Source: Atrina japonica
Lineage: Eukaryota > Mollusca > Bivalvia > Pterioida > Pinnidae
Assembly: GCA_030159075.1 (NCBI GenBank)
Contig: BROG01000139.1
Span: 604,001 to 668,000 of the forward strand
DNA: 64,000 bases
Reading direction: 5' to 3'
Part shown: piece by piece, positions 1 to 11,345 of the stretch
Layout: each line of letters begins with the position of its first letter
How positions within the stretch are numbered: the first letter of the stretch is position 1
Made by a program: the position numbers and the translations under genes
The notes under the pieces: model-generated
Databases searched by the model: none
What the model was told of the DNA's origin: nothing
Seen by the model: the letters and a program-made list of their open reading frames with translations, nothing else

Positions 1-255
1 GACGATGCTATCGCTCCAAAAATAAAAAAATTAAAGCAAGAATTTGGTTTGATCCAATTACCTTTCGCTCACTACCGATTGTTCCGTTATAATAATATAC
101 ATGGTATAAGTTGTCTAAAGTTAATAAAGTTGGCGGTGATATCCCCTATTACTGACCAGTGAGAATTAAATCCAAACCCAGTACATAATTCCCCCATAAA
201 TGCATCTGCCTCAACTCTCTCAGGCTCGTCCGAAGCGGGGCGTGAGGGGACTTCA

Positions 256-461
256 TTTGACAGTGTATGGTTCAAATTGCACTCGAATACTTTAGTAGGC
301 CTAATGATCGTCTGCAGTAAGTCAATGAAATACTGTTCTCTTGTGTAGCCCCAACCCCGGTAATTTGACGGTGTATGGTTTAAATTATATTGTTATTACA
401 CACAAACAGGTTGTTGTCATCTGCAATAAGTCAACAAAATACTGTCCTTTTCTGTAGCCCC
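256..461. repeat. Tandem duplication, about 108-bp unit, two copies
   Basis: Copy one begins TTTGACAGTGTATGG at 256 and copy two begins TTTGACGGTGTATGG at 364. Both continue through a shared TGCARTAAGTCAAYRAAATAC block to a GTAGCCCC end near 351 and 460. The copies have diverged by substitutions and small indels, so the duplication is not recent. No frame stays open through both copies, and I assign no function. Confidence 0.75.
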
Positions 462-796
462 CATAATATGAATTCCGTCCCGACGGGCATGTCTAGTTAC
501 AACGTTAAATATTTTGGGGTACGTATTACCATATATATTTTTTTTCGCCAGGGGTTTATAAATTACCAAAATACATGTATTAAAAAGCCATGATAGTTTA
601 ATTATAAGATAAGAGAAATATCAGCACTGCAAATGTTATATCGATTTGCGGTAAAAAGAGTAATCTTTTTCAACAATTTGGAATGGCAAAATCTAATGCA
701 ATGTATCAGAAAAAAATCCAGGAGAAAACAAACAAGAAACTCATTTTTATGGAGAAAACTATGAGTTGGTTTATAACTGTGAATTGGTGTGGCGCT

Positions 797-807
797 TATA
801 TATATAT

Positions 808-895
<88 letters not shown>
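797..895. repeat. (TA)n microsatellite
   Basis: About 100 bp of nearly pure alternating TA with one AA interruption near 819. It is self-complementary and can extrude cruciforms. Open frames reading Tyr-Ile on both strands here are artefacts of the dinucleotide. Confidence 0.97.
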
Positions 896-898
<3 letters not shown>

Positions 899-1320
899 TA
901 CAAGGTACTGCAACTTTACTGACCGACAATCTATGTATATACACGGTATTTATGACTAACTATATGTATGCAAACTTAGAACACGGGTTAATTGTAACCT
1001 TCGTTTAATATAGTGTAAATGAAATATGATATGTACATACACAAGCATAACTAGTGACGGGAGTCGCTGATATCAGCCCGTAGTACTAAATCGAAAACAG
1101 CTGTAGCTTCAATCACACTCCTAGCCATATATGGATGTAAGTAGCTCTCTCGCAAAACATATCCCGTACATCTATCTCCTTGTGTGGAAAATTAAATAAA
1201 TGTCTAGCATAGGTAATTAAGCGTGCCATATTGCATTTAATGGTTCAGAATACTATTTTCTTGGGATATAGCCAGGAAAATATCTGAATGAAATCGACAT
1301 GGAATGAGAAGAATCCGATG
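896..1320. other. AT-rich stretch with no recognised feature
   Basis: I see no open frame of note, no tandem repeat and no copy of the dispersed families found elsewhere in the window. Confidence 0.5.
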
Positions 1321-1324
1321 AAAA

Positions 1325-1466
1325 TAACCTGTTAGCCAATGAGCCACTGTCAGTTACAACACGTGATATAATAGACCCCGCCTTCGTAAGGTGCGTGAAA
1401 TAGAAGTGGCTCTTAAATTTGACAGTTGCTATCCTCCAGCTCTTGCCTCTCCCGGGGAAAGTAAGT
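1325..1466 (+). promoter_or_regulatory. Possible promoter and non-coding first exon ending in a GTAAGT donor
   Basis: Seen directly: a CCAAT box at 1336-1340, a CACGTG E-box at 1360-1365, a CCCCGCC GC-box core at 1376-1382, then a locally GC-richer segment that ends GGGGAAA followed by GTAAGT at 1461. A second donor-like AAG/GTAAGTG lies at 1551-1559. Clustered promoter motifs ahead of a consensus donor are unusual in this AT-rich background, which suggests a transcription start on the + strand. The short motifs can occur by chance and there is no coding sequence to confirm it, so this is a weak inference. Confidence 0.25.
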
Positions 1467-1662
1467 CACTTTATTTACATTTTTAACTCTGGTGTTCACT
1501 GTTATTTGACGGATAAGAAGTAATATTTCATACATTTAAAAGCCGTTAACAAGGTAAGTGATTTGATATCTTCAACAGGTGTGTGTTTATATTAATTTAA
1601 AAGACTGAATTATAAGAATCATTTAAACTGTTTGAGTCGCTCGACTGACCGATCTAAATGGC

Positions 1663-1917
1663 ATGTATCTCCACAGCATCTTCGCGTTTATCGGACCAGA
1701 CAGACTACAGGTGTACTATGATAACGTCGGCGAGTTAACATTCTGTAGGATGCCAGTTGCTGCCATTTTCAATTTTGAGTCGGTGCCAAACTCTTCTGAG
1801 GTTGTAAAATATGAAGTTAGTGAAATATATACTTTACTTCTTAATCTTATGTGGTCTTATCTACCGTCAAAATCTTTCCAAAATTTCAGAATCAGTTCAG
1901 TGCTGTGTATATGCTAA
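1663..1917 (+). other. Unrecognised short open frame behind an acceptor-like site
   Basis: A GC-richer island begins after CATGTATCTCCACAG (AG at 1674-1675), a plausible 3' splice site. It reads as an open frame of up to 84 codons, with the better-looking part in the first 45 codons (an FIGPDRLQVYYDNVGEL segment). The later part becomes AT-rich and low in complexity. I recognise no domain. It could be an exon, a decayed element or chance; no convincing donor follows. Confidence 0.2.
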
Positions 1918-2359
1918 TCTATTGATTATCATCCCCTTTACTCTCGCAGGCTTAAAACTCTGAACATCGCAGGAATTCCTTGAATTCATAAATTATTTTC
2001 CAGACCAGCTTCCCCATCTTAACACAAAACATTGATATAAAGTGTAGCCAATAATAATTATGTACTTAGTTGGTGTACATTGTAAGTTATTATATACAGT
2101 ATTTTTTTTTCTTTAGTGACCCCAAACTTTCAAGGTATGTGGTCCCTCAAAAGGGATTTATTGAAAAGCATTTTAAAAGCAAAGTTTTTCTTTTGAATTA
2201 GTAGCATACTGGTGAAGCGGTGTGTGTTGGGGTGTGTTTTAGGGGGTGGGTGGGGTGGGGCGGCCTGCAGCATTTTAACATATACTATACAAGTATGTTT
2301 TTCTTCATGAGTTACTCCCCTTTGTTGTATGTCTTTGTACATGACATTGTTGTTTTAGG

Positions 2360-2446
2360 TTATCCACCCCTGAAAAAACAATGGACACTTCTGTAAATCA
2401 ATGACTTGGACCAGTCCAAATGTGTCTGTATGGTTAAATGGTTTAA
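2360..2446 (+). mobile_element. Family A TTAA element, degenerate copy
   Basis: It matches the family A core (an ACCCCTGAAAAA...CAATGGAC block, then GACCAGTCCAAATGTGTCT) but both ends are eroded. The left flank reads TTAT and the right end reads GGTTTAA where the terminal ATGAGTTAA would be. It is the most decayed A copy and looks older than the one at 3000. Confidence 0.6.
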
Positions 2447-2477
2447 ACTTCTCACATTTTCCCACTGACATGGTGAT

Positions 2478-2655
2478 GTCAGCAGCTATAGCCATTAGGT
2501 AAAATTCAACAAGTTTTGACCTGTCCTATGGACTAATGCCAGTGTTGTAAGTGTTATCTTACAAAAAGAATTATCCTGTATAATATCATAATTTGAGTTG
2601 GGAATCAAACCTTAACCCTCCAATTTGTGACACCCACATTCTGATTGCTAGCCAG
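2478..2655 (-). mobile_element. S2 SINE fragment
   Basis: It shares the block TTTTGACCTGTCCTATGGAC and its surroundings with the longer S2 copies at 19687 and 49855, in the same orientation. It ends with a GGGAATCAAACC stretch that corresponds to the complemented tRNA B box. The middle is shortened and divergent. Confidence 0.5.
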
Positions 2656-2766
2656 CAGTTGATACAAATATTTATGATTTATGCCATTTCTTTAAACTTA
2701 CACAGAAAGTTCTGTCATGATTTTAAGCTTGTTTATTTGGTTTAACCCCCCCCCCCTAAAATACAG

Positions 2767-2974
2767 CTTAATTATCAACTCCTAAAGTTGCATTTGGACC
2801 TGCCCATTTCAAAGAATGTTGAAGTTCAATCTAATATTAATCCAGGAGTGTATGATTTAGAATAAAAACATGTAATATGAACTTGTGTACTCCTGAATTA
2901 TCACAGTAGACCATAATATTGATTGATTAGGGACATTTTGGGTCTTAATGTAACCATAGGCATTAATGAGTTAT
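2767..2974 (-). mobile_element. Family B TTAA element, old copy
   Basis: It carries the family B left block (CATTTGGACCTGCCCATTTC then AAAGAATG), the central ATGATTTAGAATAAAAA and GAACTTGTGTACTCCTGAAT blocks, and a right end reading TTAATGAGTTATT. Both termini are mutated. The next element, an A copy, starts only about 25 bp downstream, so two TTAA elements sit almost side by side. Confidence 0.6.
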
Positions 2975-2999
2975 TCACCTGATTGTAATTTAACTTAAA

Positions 3000-3090
3000 T
3001 TAACTCATCAACCCTTGATAAACAATGGACTCTTCTCTAAATCAATGACTTAGACCAGTCCAAGTTTGTATTTAGGGGTGAATGAGTTAA
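3000..3090 (+). mobile_element. Family A TTAA element, well preserved
   Basis: This copy defines the family well: TTAA, then CTCATCAACCC at the left, and GGGGTGAATGAG then TTAA at the right. The ends are imperfect inverted repeats of CTCATYMACCCCT. At about 83 bp between the TTAA sites it can encode nothing and must have been moved in trans. TTAA duplication is the hallmark of piggyBac-type transposition; assignment to that superfamily is inference because no transposase is present. Confidence 0.8.
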
Positions 3091-3119
3091 AGTCATAAAC
3101 TCTCTTGAAATGAAATATC

Positions 3120-3205
3120 TTGATAGATCGTCTCTTCTGACACTGATGTGGTCTCTCAAGACAGATGGTCTCTCAAAAGAGGTTTTATCTAAAGGGTTAT
3201 CTACC
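3120..3205 (-). mobile_element. Family C half-element
   Basis: It contains GTGGTCTCTCAAGACAG and GGTCTCTCAAAAGAGG followed by TTTTATCTAAAGGGTTATC, matching one half of family C. The terminal TACAGT ends are missing, and the adjoining minisatellite begins where the other half should be. Confidence 0.55.
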
Positions 3206-3210
3206 CGCAA

Positions 3211-3915
3211 CCTGTGGTCCTGTGGTATTGTTGTAGAATATCAGGTCTGGTGGTAGAACATTCAGGTTGTTGTAGAACATTTATTTTCTGTGGTAGAACA
3301 TTAAGGTTCTGTGGTAGAATATCAGGTCTAGCAGTAGAACATTCAGGTTCTGCGGTAGAACATTCAGGTTGTTGTAGAACTTTCAGGTTCTATGGTAGTT
3401 GGTAGAACATTCAGGTTGTTGTAAAACATTCAGGTTCTGTAGTAGAATATTTAGGTTCTGTGGTGGAACATTCAGGTTTTTGTGGAACATTCAGGTTCTG
3501 TGGTAGAACATTTAGGTTGTGGTAGAACATTCAGATTCTGTGGTAGAACATTTAGGTTGTCGTAGAACATTAAGGTTCTGTGGTAGAACATTTAGGTTGT
3601 GGTAGAACATTCAGGTTCTGTGGTAGAACATTTAGGTTACGGTAGAACATTCAGGTTCTGTGGTAGAACATTTAGGTTTTTGTGGAACATTCAGGTTCTG
3701 TGGTAGAACATTTAGGTTGTGGTAGAACATTCAGGTTCTGTGGTAGAACATTTAGGTTGTGGTAGAACATTCAGATTCTGTGGTAGAACATTTAGGTTGT
3801 GGTAGAACATTCAGGTTCTGTGGTACAACATTTAGGTTGTAGAATATTCAGATTCTGTGGTAGGACATTTAGATTCTGTGGTAGAATATCAGGTTCTGTG
3901 GTAGAATATCATGTT
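3211..3915 (+). repeat. Minisatellite, 20-21 bp unit with a 40-bp higher-order dimer
   Basis: About 700 bp of the unit GGTAGAACATTCAGGTTCTG, alternating through most of the array with a GGTAGAACATTTAGGTTGT variant, so the dimer repeats as a block. Units at both edges are more divergent (TATCAGG variants) than those in the middle, as expected if turnover is concentrated in the core. Phase shifts and stops exclude coding. Confidence 0.95.
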
Positions 3916-4941
<1,026 letters not shown>

Positions 4942-5156
4942 GGATGATCTTCAAGGACTCTCTGATTACATATGTAGCCTACATTGTAGGTGATGCTTTT
5001 GACCTTGTTGTGAAAAGGTCAATTGGTGTACAAAAATACACGTTTATTATATGCAAGTCGAAATTCTCTCTGTTTGTTTCACTCACTAGTTGGATTGGTT
5101 GTATACAGAATTACGAATAATGACATACAGTGTATTGTCATCTATAGTGTATGACA

Positions 5157-5445
5157 GCTTTTACCTCCTCCCCCCACCCACCCCCCTCCCCCTAAAGATT
5201 GAAAAATGTTGTGGGGCCTCCATTGCCAAATGGTTAGAGTATCACATTTTACCTCCTCCCCCCATCTCCCCTAAAGATTGAAAAATGTTGTGGGGCCTCC
5301 ATTGCCAAATGGTTAGAGTATCACATTTTACCTCCTCTCCCCATCCCCCCCTAAAGATTGAAAAATGTTGTGGGGCCTCCATTGCCAAATGGTTAGATTT
5401 TGGCGTAAAACAAAAAAAATCAAAATAAATAAATAAATAAAAAAT
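5157..5445 (+). mobile_element. SINE S1 head amplified in tandem and fused to the S1 tail
   Basis: Three copies of a roughly 79-bp unit each contain GGGGCCTCCATTGCCAAATGG then TTAGAG, the tRNA-like S1 head with its A-box region; TGGTTAGA starts at 5231, 5310 and 5390. Each is preceded by a C-rich CCTCCCCCCATC block and CTAAAGATTGAAAAATG. The third copy runs directly into TTTTGGCGTAAAAC, the S1 3' tail, and an (AAAT)n end. The SINE body is deleted. This may be replication slippage within a SINE or a rearranged derivative. Confidence 0.65.
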
Positions 5446-5856
5446 GGCAGCGGAATGTTAATATTCATGTCGGTCATCTGTTTGTCCATTTCTGGCAAAT
5501 GATTTGATAAAAATAAAATGCAGGGGTGAATACGGCTACACTGCCCAAGTTGCTTTGACAGTTCCTTCAACTTCCTTGTTGTACAATGTACATCATTATA
5601 GTACATGTATAAACTATGGTAAAACCAACTTATATAAAACCCTGTTACTTTGAAATCCCACTTATTTGAAATGAATTTGATTTTTCTGGCCAAATTTCTT
5701 CATGACAGACTATAATCATTGTTTTTGTTTTTTGTTTTTTAAAACCCTTTTTATAAGAAAGTCACTCCCCATTGGATTTCAATATATCCAGGTTGAACTA
5801 TGCTTGTTACATGTTACGTAAATACCCATGCAGAAAAATGACCAATTATACAAATG
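5446..5856. other. AT-rich stretch with no recognised feature
   Basis: Several poly-T runs lie near 5720-5750. No element copy or credible open frame was found. Confidence 0.5.
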
Positions 5857-6046
5857 TACAGTGAAACCTGTACATGTATATAGGGGCCACCCAGGGACAA
5901 AAAAATATTGACCTTTATGTGCAGGTGACCCTTATACACAGTTTTAATTTAGTTTAAGTATGCAGTCAAGGGACTTGAAAAAAAACTGGTCTTTATAAAC
6001 AGGTAATCCTTATATAGAGGTGGTCACTTTAGCAGGTTTTACCGTA
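5857..6046 (+). mobile_element. Family E pogo-like MITE
   Basis: It starts TACAGTGAAACCTG and ends GCAGGTTTTACCGTA, imperfect inverted ends bounded by TA. The body includes GACCTTTATGTGCAGGTGAC and TATGCAGTCAAGGGACTT, shared with copies at 23089 (inverted) and 25292. There is no coding capacity. TA boundaries and a CAGTRRAACC terminus fit non-autonomous pogo/Tigger-like elements of the Tc1/mariner superfamily. Confidence 0.75.
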
Positions 6047-6095
6047 CATGTATAAGCCGTACACAATATACTGTACATGTACATGTATCTACAAA

Positions 6096-6375
6096 TGGGG
6101 GCTTCTGTGGCCGAGTGGTTAGAGTGTCGCGCTTTGAATCATAAAGTACGGTATCTCTCTTCTGGTCAGCGTGGGTTCGAGTTTCACTGGAACCTAAGCG
6201 GAGAAAGTTTGCCAGTTTTTTTTTTTGCGGAAGGTCGGTGGTCTCTTCCTGACCATGGTACATTGTAACTGGATTCTCTCCTCCATCATTCAAAAAAACC
6301 TGGCCACCACTATGACTATGTAACTGAAAAATTGTTGAGTGTGGCGCAAAACACTTCTGGTATTAAAAATTCAAA
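6096..6375 (+). mobile_element. tRNA-derived SINE, family S1, near full length
   Basis: The 5' end is tRNA-like: an exact pol III A box TGGCCGAGTGG at 6108-6118 and a B-box-like GGTTCGAGTTT at 6174-6184. The tRNA-unrelated body contains TTGCCAGTTT, GCGGAAGGTCGGTGGTCTCT and a CCTCCATCATT block. The 3' tail is ACTGAAAAATTGTTGAGTG then TGGCGCAAAAC. Three other long copies lie at 34225, 36597 and 44643. The head resembles Leu/Ser-type tRNA (GCCGAGTGGTTAGAG), which is a family-level impression only. Confidence 0.85.
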
Positions 6376-6389
6376 TATATACAAATGTA

Positions 6390-7190
6390 TATGGAATCTA
6401 CTTTTTTGTGGGGAGGGGAGGGGGTTAGGACTTTTAAGGTGGGTCAATTTGGTCACATTTGTTGTTGACATTACTAATACTAGAGCAGCTAGTGGTCAGA
6501 ATGTATTGTGTTCATTATAGGCTTTACGGTAAAGGTATTATTATACCTGTCATTTACACAGATGCAGCAGACAGGTAAATTAAATGATAGGTAACAATGT
6601 GGTCACTGTAAATAAAAATACACATTTTCCTTGATTGATTACGCTTGACTGGGTTACACTTATTACAGACATAGTGGACATCGCCATCCAGGTGTGACCA
6701 AGTATGCAAATCCACAGGTAACAAATTGTGAATTAGTAATAACATCAGCTACATGAATGTTTATAAAATGTCACTTTGAAATATGCAGCATTTGTGACAG
6801 GCAGTTTGTTGGTTGTTTGTTACCTGGTGGAAATTTTGAGGATTTTTTTTTTTTCGTAGTTAGAATGAAATATGTTTGGGACGATATTGTGTTGATATTT
6901 TCCTGTGTGTTACATACATTCGTTATATATTAACAACATACGTACGACACTATGTTGAACTCTTTTGTCATAAAAGTGTTATGTTAAAGGTGTATCGTGT
7001 ATTGCTCTGTACTTATAAATACCAGACAGACAGGAATTACAGGTAAGACAAATTACCTTTTTATCTGATCAGATTTTTTAGTTTCCGTTGGACATTTTCC
7101 AGTGATATTTGGACATGATGGAAATATTATATTTTCGTTGATTTATCTGAAATCTGGATTTTCCACAAAAGTAAGAGATTTAATGTACAT
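6390..7190. other. No recognised feature
   Basis: AT-rich sequence with isolated G-rich runs (near 6408-6422) and a short poly-T. No family copy or array found. Confidence 0.45.
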
Positions 7191-7402
7191 GTAATTTCAT
7201 TTGCATTTTTTGGGGGGGTGGGTGGGGGGCTGTAGTTGGGTATGTTATAATTACACTAGTAACCCCTTCTGTGGAACGTTGGTTTATATGGAAGTGCTTT
7301 GGAGATGGGGATGTGCAGTGTCATCCATTGGGACCTGCGGGAGCAAAATATTTTCCCTGTCTTATTTTTTTTGTTGTAAATTATTTTTAGTACATGTACA
7401 TG

Positions 7403-7552
7403 TACAGAAGGACCGATCCTTTAAGACCACATTCTGAAATCCACCTGGTTAAATGATCCTTTAAATCAAACCTCTTTTGAGAGACCACCTGTCTTGAGAA
7501 ACCACATTTTAATGGCAGATGGGGTGGTCTCTCAAGACAGGTTCCACTGTAT
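7403..7552 (+). mobile_element. Family C pogo-like MITE, left end degraded
   Basis: The left end reads TACAGAAGGACCGATCC, a decayed TACAGTGGAACCTG. The right end GGTTCCACTGTA is intact. Inside are AAGACCACATTCTGAAA, the CTGGTTAAATGATCC segment containing an unoccupied TTAA, and GAGAGACCACCTGTCTTGAG. The empty TTAA here corresponds to the insertion point used in the copy at 8293. Confidence 0.75.
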
Positions 7553-7719
7553 CGTTAGAAATTTAAATGGGCTGCATCACCCCTGCTACTATGAAATATG
7601 ACCTTACTGTCTCTTTTTCACCTACCGATAGCTTGTACTCAAATGAATATGGAAAACTGTGGAAGTGGTACATGTGTCTTGTATAGCCATCTGAAATGTT
7701 AATGTTTAGGTGGTCCTGT

Positions 7720-7810
7720 TTAACTCATCATCCCCTGAAAAACAATGGACTCTTCTGTAATTAAATGACTTAGACCAGTCCAAATGTGTCTGTAGGGGTG
7801 AATGAGTTTT
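7720..7810 (+). mobile_element. Family A TTAA element
   Basis: TTAA/CTCATCATCCCCTGAAAAA at the left and GGGGTGAATGAG/TTTT at the right. The right TTAA has mutated to TTTT. The internal CAATGGACTCTTCTGTAA and GACCAGTCCAAATGTGTCT blocks are close to the copies at 3000 and 62794. Confidence 0.8.
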
Positions 7811-8292
7811 AAGTTTAATTTGCTGTGTATAGTTTTACTGTAGCCTACTCGCTGTAACAAACTGGAAAGAAATCGTGTGGTGGATTAAATCTGAATTGTA
7901 ATTTGTTCGTCTGATACTAAAAAAATTGTATTTGTTTTTTTTTTACTTTAGTTTGACACAGATATCAACTTGTACGTTTTAGTAAATCTAGAACACGTAC
8001 AATAATTAGAGCACAACCGATATAGCTATTGGTGGTAATACATTCTGTTGATGTCAGTTACATTGTACAATGATTTCAAGATGGTTACACTCGGCACACC
8101 CTTGTTTTTACATGCCCAGATAGAATGCAGTCAAAGGGAGGAGAAATTGTCAATGGCCTTTGCTCTTTACAAGAATGAAAAGCTACAAGTCAAGTCAAGT
8201 CGCAATGATTTTATACATATTTATTTACTGTTGAAGATAAGTTTGAAAAGGAAAAAGTTTTTCAATTTTGTTTTCTTGTGCATTGAACACAA

Positions 8293-8673
8293 TACGGTAA
8301 AACCTCTCTTGAGAGAGCTCTGTTGGAAAAAATCACCTGTCATCTAAGACCATATTCTGAAAGTCACTTTTTAAACTCATCAACCCCTGTGGTCACATTT
8401 GGACTCATCCAAATCAATAAATAGCAGGGTCCACTGTCATAATTTGGGAGTGAGCAAGTTTTTGCAGTATTTAGATTCAAAATCATGCATGTACACTCCC
8501 AAATTCTAACAGTGGATTTGACCATTCTTTGAAATGGGTGAGTTCAAATGTGGTGAGAGGGGCCAATAAGTTAGATAATCCTTTTAATAGAACCACTTCT
8601 TAGAGACCACCTGACTTAGGATGCCAACTTTCTGTGGCAGAAGGGGTGGTCTTTTGAAACAGGTTCAACTGTA
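8293..8673 (+). mobile_element. Family C MITE split by a nested family B insertion
   Basis: The element starts TACGGTAAAACCTC and ends AGGTTCAACTGTA. Its left half (to about 8370) and right half (from about 8571) together match an ordinary C copy. The 204-bp interruption is a family B element. Uninterrupted C copies at 7403, 42388 and 51979 carry TTAA at or very near the break, which identifies the target site directly. Confidence 0.8.
8371..8574 (+). mobile_element. Family B TTAA element nested in family C
   Basis: Bounded by TTAA at the left and TTAG (one mutation) at the right. The body holds CCCCTGTGGTCACATTTGG, an internal inverted pair (AATTTGGGAGTG at the left, CACTCCCAAATT at the right) and CCATTCTTTGAAATGGGTGA. 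The inner inverted repeats mean the element can fold into a double hairpin. It inserted after the C element it interrupts. Confidence 0.8.
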
Positions 8674-8849
8674 CTGGAACTTCATTCCAAGTTCTTAATT
8701 CTTTTTAATTTTGTTTAGCTTCTTGCTGTTAATTGTTCATTTTCATAGAAATACATGTATCAACAGTTCTAAGCAAAGCGTCCTAATTTTACACCTGTGC
8801 AATGGACTGGTGCCAATACTTGTACATTACCTTGTATGAGTATGTTCAT

Positions 8850-9162
8850 TCTTCTTTGACCCCTGCAGCCACATTTGGACTCATCCATTTCAAAGAATGG
8901 TAAAGTCTACTGTCTAAATTCAGGAATGTGTAATTTAGAATCCAAATTTCAAAATGATTTAAATGTACAATCAATGTTAGTTTAGTTTAAACATATTTTA
9001 TTTCAATAAATCATGAAAAGGGATTGGGCAAAAGTTATACCAACATTGTATAAAGCACTCTCCATGATGATCAATGTTATCAATGTTAACTTGTCCACCG
9101 CTGAATTTTGACAGTAGACTTTACAGTTATCGATTCAGGTGAGTCTAAGTGTGACCAAAGGT
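8850..9162 (-). mobile_element. Family B TTAA element interrupted by a 91-bp insertion
   Basis: The left part has GACCCCTGCAGCCACATTTGG and CCATTTCAAAGAATGGTAAA; the right part has CTTGTCCACCGCTGAAT and CAGGTGAGTCTAAGTGTGAC. Both match B in the minus orientation. Total length is about 100 bp greater than other B copies because of the insertion at 8980-9070. The outer TTAA sites are no longer recognisable. Confidence 0.65.
8980..9070 (-). mobile_element. Short insertion with a 9-bp target duplication
   Basis: Flanked by TCAATGTTA at 8971-8979 and 9071-9079, with a further tandem copy of the 9-mer at 9080-9088. Read on the minus strand, the insert ends in TTTATTGAAATAAAATATG then TTTAAACTAAAC, like the AT-rich 3' tail of a retroposon. 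A 5'-truncated LINE or SINE copy is the likeliest explanation, but I see no recognisable body. Confidence 0.5.
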
Positions 9163-10241
9163 AAATCTTCTCATATTTCATTAATATTGATACACTTTTT
9201 AAAAAAAAAATTTAAACTTTAAAAATATCTGAAAATTAATTTTTAAAATGCAATTTAATTTGAGACTTAAGAACTTTAACCGTGGCCTCATTGTGACAAA
9301 GTCAATATGATGCTGAAAGTATTTGATCGTCAAACTATGGTCGAATTGAATTGAAATTGACACCTTCAGGATGGATATCAGTTATCAGTTTCATGCTTCC
9401 AAGATTGATAATAATCTGGGGCCATATTTTTTTTTTGGGGGGGGGATCTGTCTACAATTTTTACATTTTATATAAGTTTTGTACCTAATACATGTGTATG
9501 TATAAGATAATGCCTATCGTGTCTACAGGTATGTAATAGTAAGAATGAATGAGAATAAATAATTCATAGTTTGAACATATATGTAGTAGGTTTAAATGGT
9601 ATTATTTCAATAAATAAAAAAAACTCCCATCTGACAGAAAAAAATTTCAGTATTGATATTCATTGCCTGTCTGTCTGTCCATCTCTCTGTCTGTCCATCT
9701 CTCTGTCTGTCCATTCGTCTATCTGTCTGGGTCAACAATTTAAGTCAACTTATACATGTATTTAGCAGTATTGTAAGAAAATAGTTGAGTGTACAATGTA
9801 TAACGTATCACATTGTAACTTCATGTGTTGATAGAATATGAAGACATTAGTTGACTATGAAATTCATTTATTACCTTGACCTTTGCCCTTTGACCTCCAA
9901 ATTCAAATTACAAATGTACAATTGTGCATGTATTTCATTCAATGGTTTTGAAATACATGTACATGTACAATTCTTTGTTATTCGGCCATATTACCTTTTG
10001 CGGTTTATTGTAATTTATAATTTTGTTTTATACCACCCTTAACACGTCCCCTGGTATTGAAATTTTTCTGCCCTACCGCCAAATGGAAAAACATTCTATT
10101 AGTATATATTGTACTAACCCAAAGCTAAATTGTTTTTTCATAGTGAACATTTTTTTCTGTAAATCTCCGTCTCTCATTTCATATTTAGCATATTTTAATT
10201 TTAAACATAAGAAACAGCATATTTTGAATTTTGATCTGAAT
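9163..10241. other. Mostly featureless, with a short (TCTG)n cluster
   Basis: A (CTGT)/(TCTG) microsatellite with TCCATCTC interruptions spans about 9665-9730. A poly-T/poly-G junction lies near 9428-9447. TACATGTACATGTAC occurs at 9955-9969. No gene found. Confidence 0.5.
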
Positions 10242-10453
10242 TTAACTCTGCAACCCCTGTGGTCACATTTAGACTCGCCCAGATCAATGGATAGGATGGT
10301 CTACATCATAATTAAGGAGTGAACAAGTGCATATTGCATGTAATATTATTTTAGAATTTTCATTCTGAATCATGCACCCCTGAATTCTGACTGGACTTAA
10401 CCATTCTTTGAAATGGGCAGGTCCAAATGTGACTTCAGGGGATGGTGAGTTTA
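10242..10453 (+). mobile_element. Family B TTAA element
   Basis: TTAA at 10242 is followed by CTCTGCAACCCCTGTGGTC. The right end is TTCAGGGGATGGTGAG then TTTA (mutated TTAA). The outer arms pair with each other (ACCCCTGTGGTCACATTTAG against GTCCAAATGTGACTTCAGGG), and the inner arms surround the ATTAAGGAGTGAACAAGT centre. Confidence 0.8.
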
Positions 10454-11345
10454 TGCAAACACAAACATGAAACTTAGCAAAATTTGGCCCAATCGCAATT
10501 AAAAGTAGAGCATGACTTGGTAATTAGGATTTTGAAGCAGATTTGAGATATGTAAGGCAATACAACGAGAAGTAACTTATTAATCTGCGGCTTTTAGCCA
10601 TAATCAATATTACTACACACTTAGGTCAGATTAACTCTCTTATTATCACAGCCATTTCTTAAACTACACAATTTTTGTCAGGTAAAATGTAGGCAGAGAT
10701 TTTGTCAGGTGAACGGCAGGTACGAAGAGCCTGGATCAATAAAAACAGGTAACCACATTGTAACTTCATTTTTAAATAAGCGAGTGTTAAAGTGAATTAA
10801 ATTGTTACAAAAGTGAAGAAAATTTAACTGTGAAATTGGATATCTCTCATCGAATTTTAGTGTGTAAATTAAATTCTAAAGAAATTTGTCAACTGCTGAG
10901 AACCATAACACTACCACATAAAGGTACCCTGACCCGATCGGAGCATTCATGGAGTGCCAACTGGCTTTTGACTTGAAGTCAAGTTTCTGACCATGAATTG
11001 GTAATTTGTGTGCGGGCTGGATTAAGAAAGTAATACAAAGTATTAAGTTATCTCTGCTGATTAAATTTGCAAGTATTAAAATTTCAATACGATCCAGGGA
11101 ATCGGGATAAATCGTCTGTTGACCGGAGAGTAACTTGAATCGGTGCTATTCAAGGGTAAGGATATATGCGTATTTAAGACTTACTTAGTCGGATGTCGCT
11201 AGACTTTTAATTAAATAAATAAGTGAAGTTACAAAGACATTATGTTTAAAGGTCTCTTTATAGTCTTTTGATAATTTTAGCTTGAAATGAAGACAATTTC
11301 GAGACATCTTCAGAATTTTAATTTGGAGTGATATTAAATAGTCTT
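10454..11345. other. No recognised feature
   Basis: AT-rich. Contains a GGCAG/GTACGAAG donor-like word at about 10704-10718, with no associated open frame, and no repeat-family copy. Confidence 0.45.

Noticed and set aside
683..922. Tyr/Ile-rich open frames on both strands, here and at 4755-5120
   Set aside because: They are (TA)n microsatellites read as protein.
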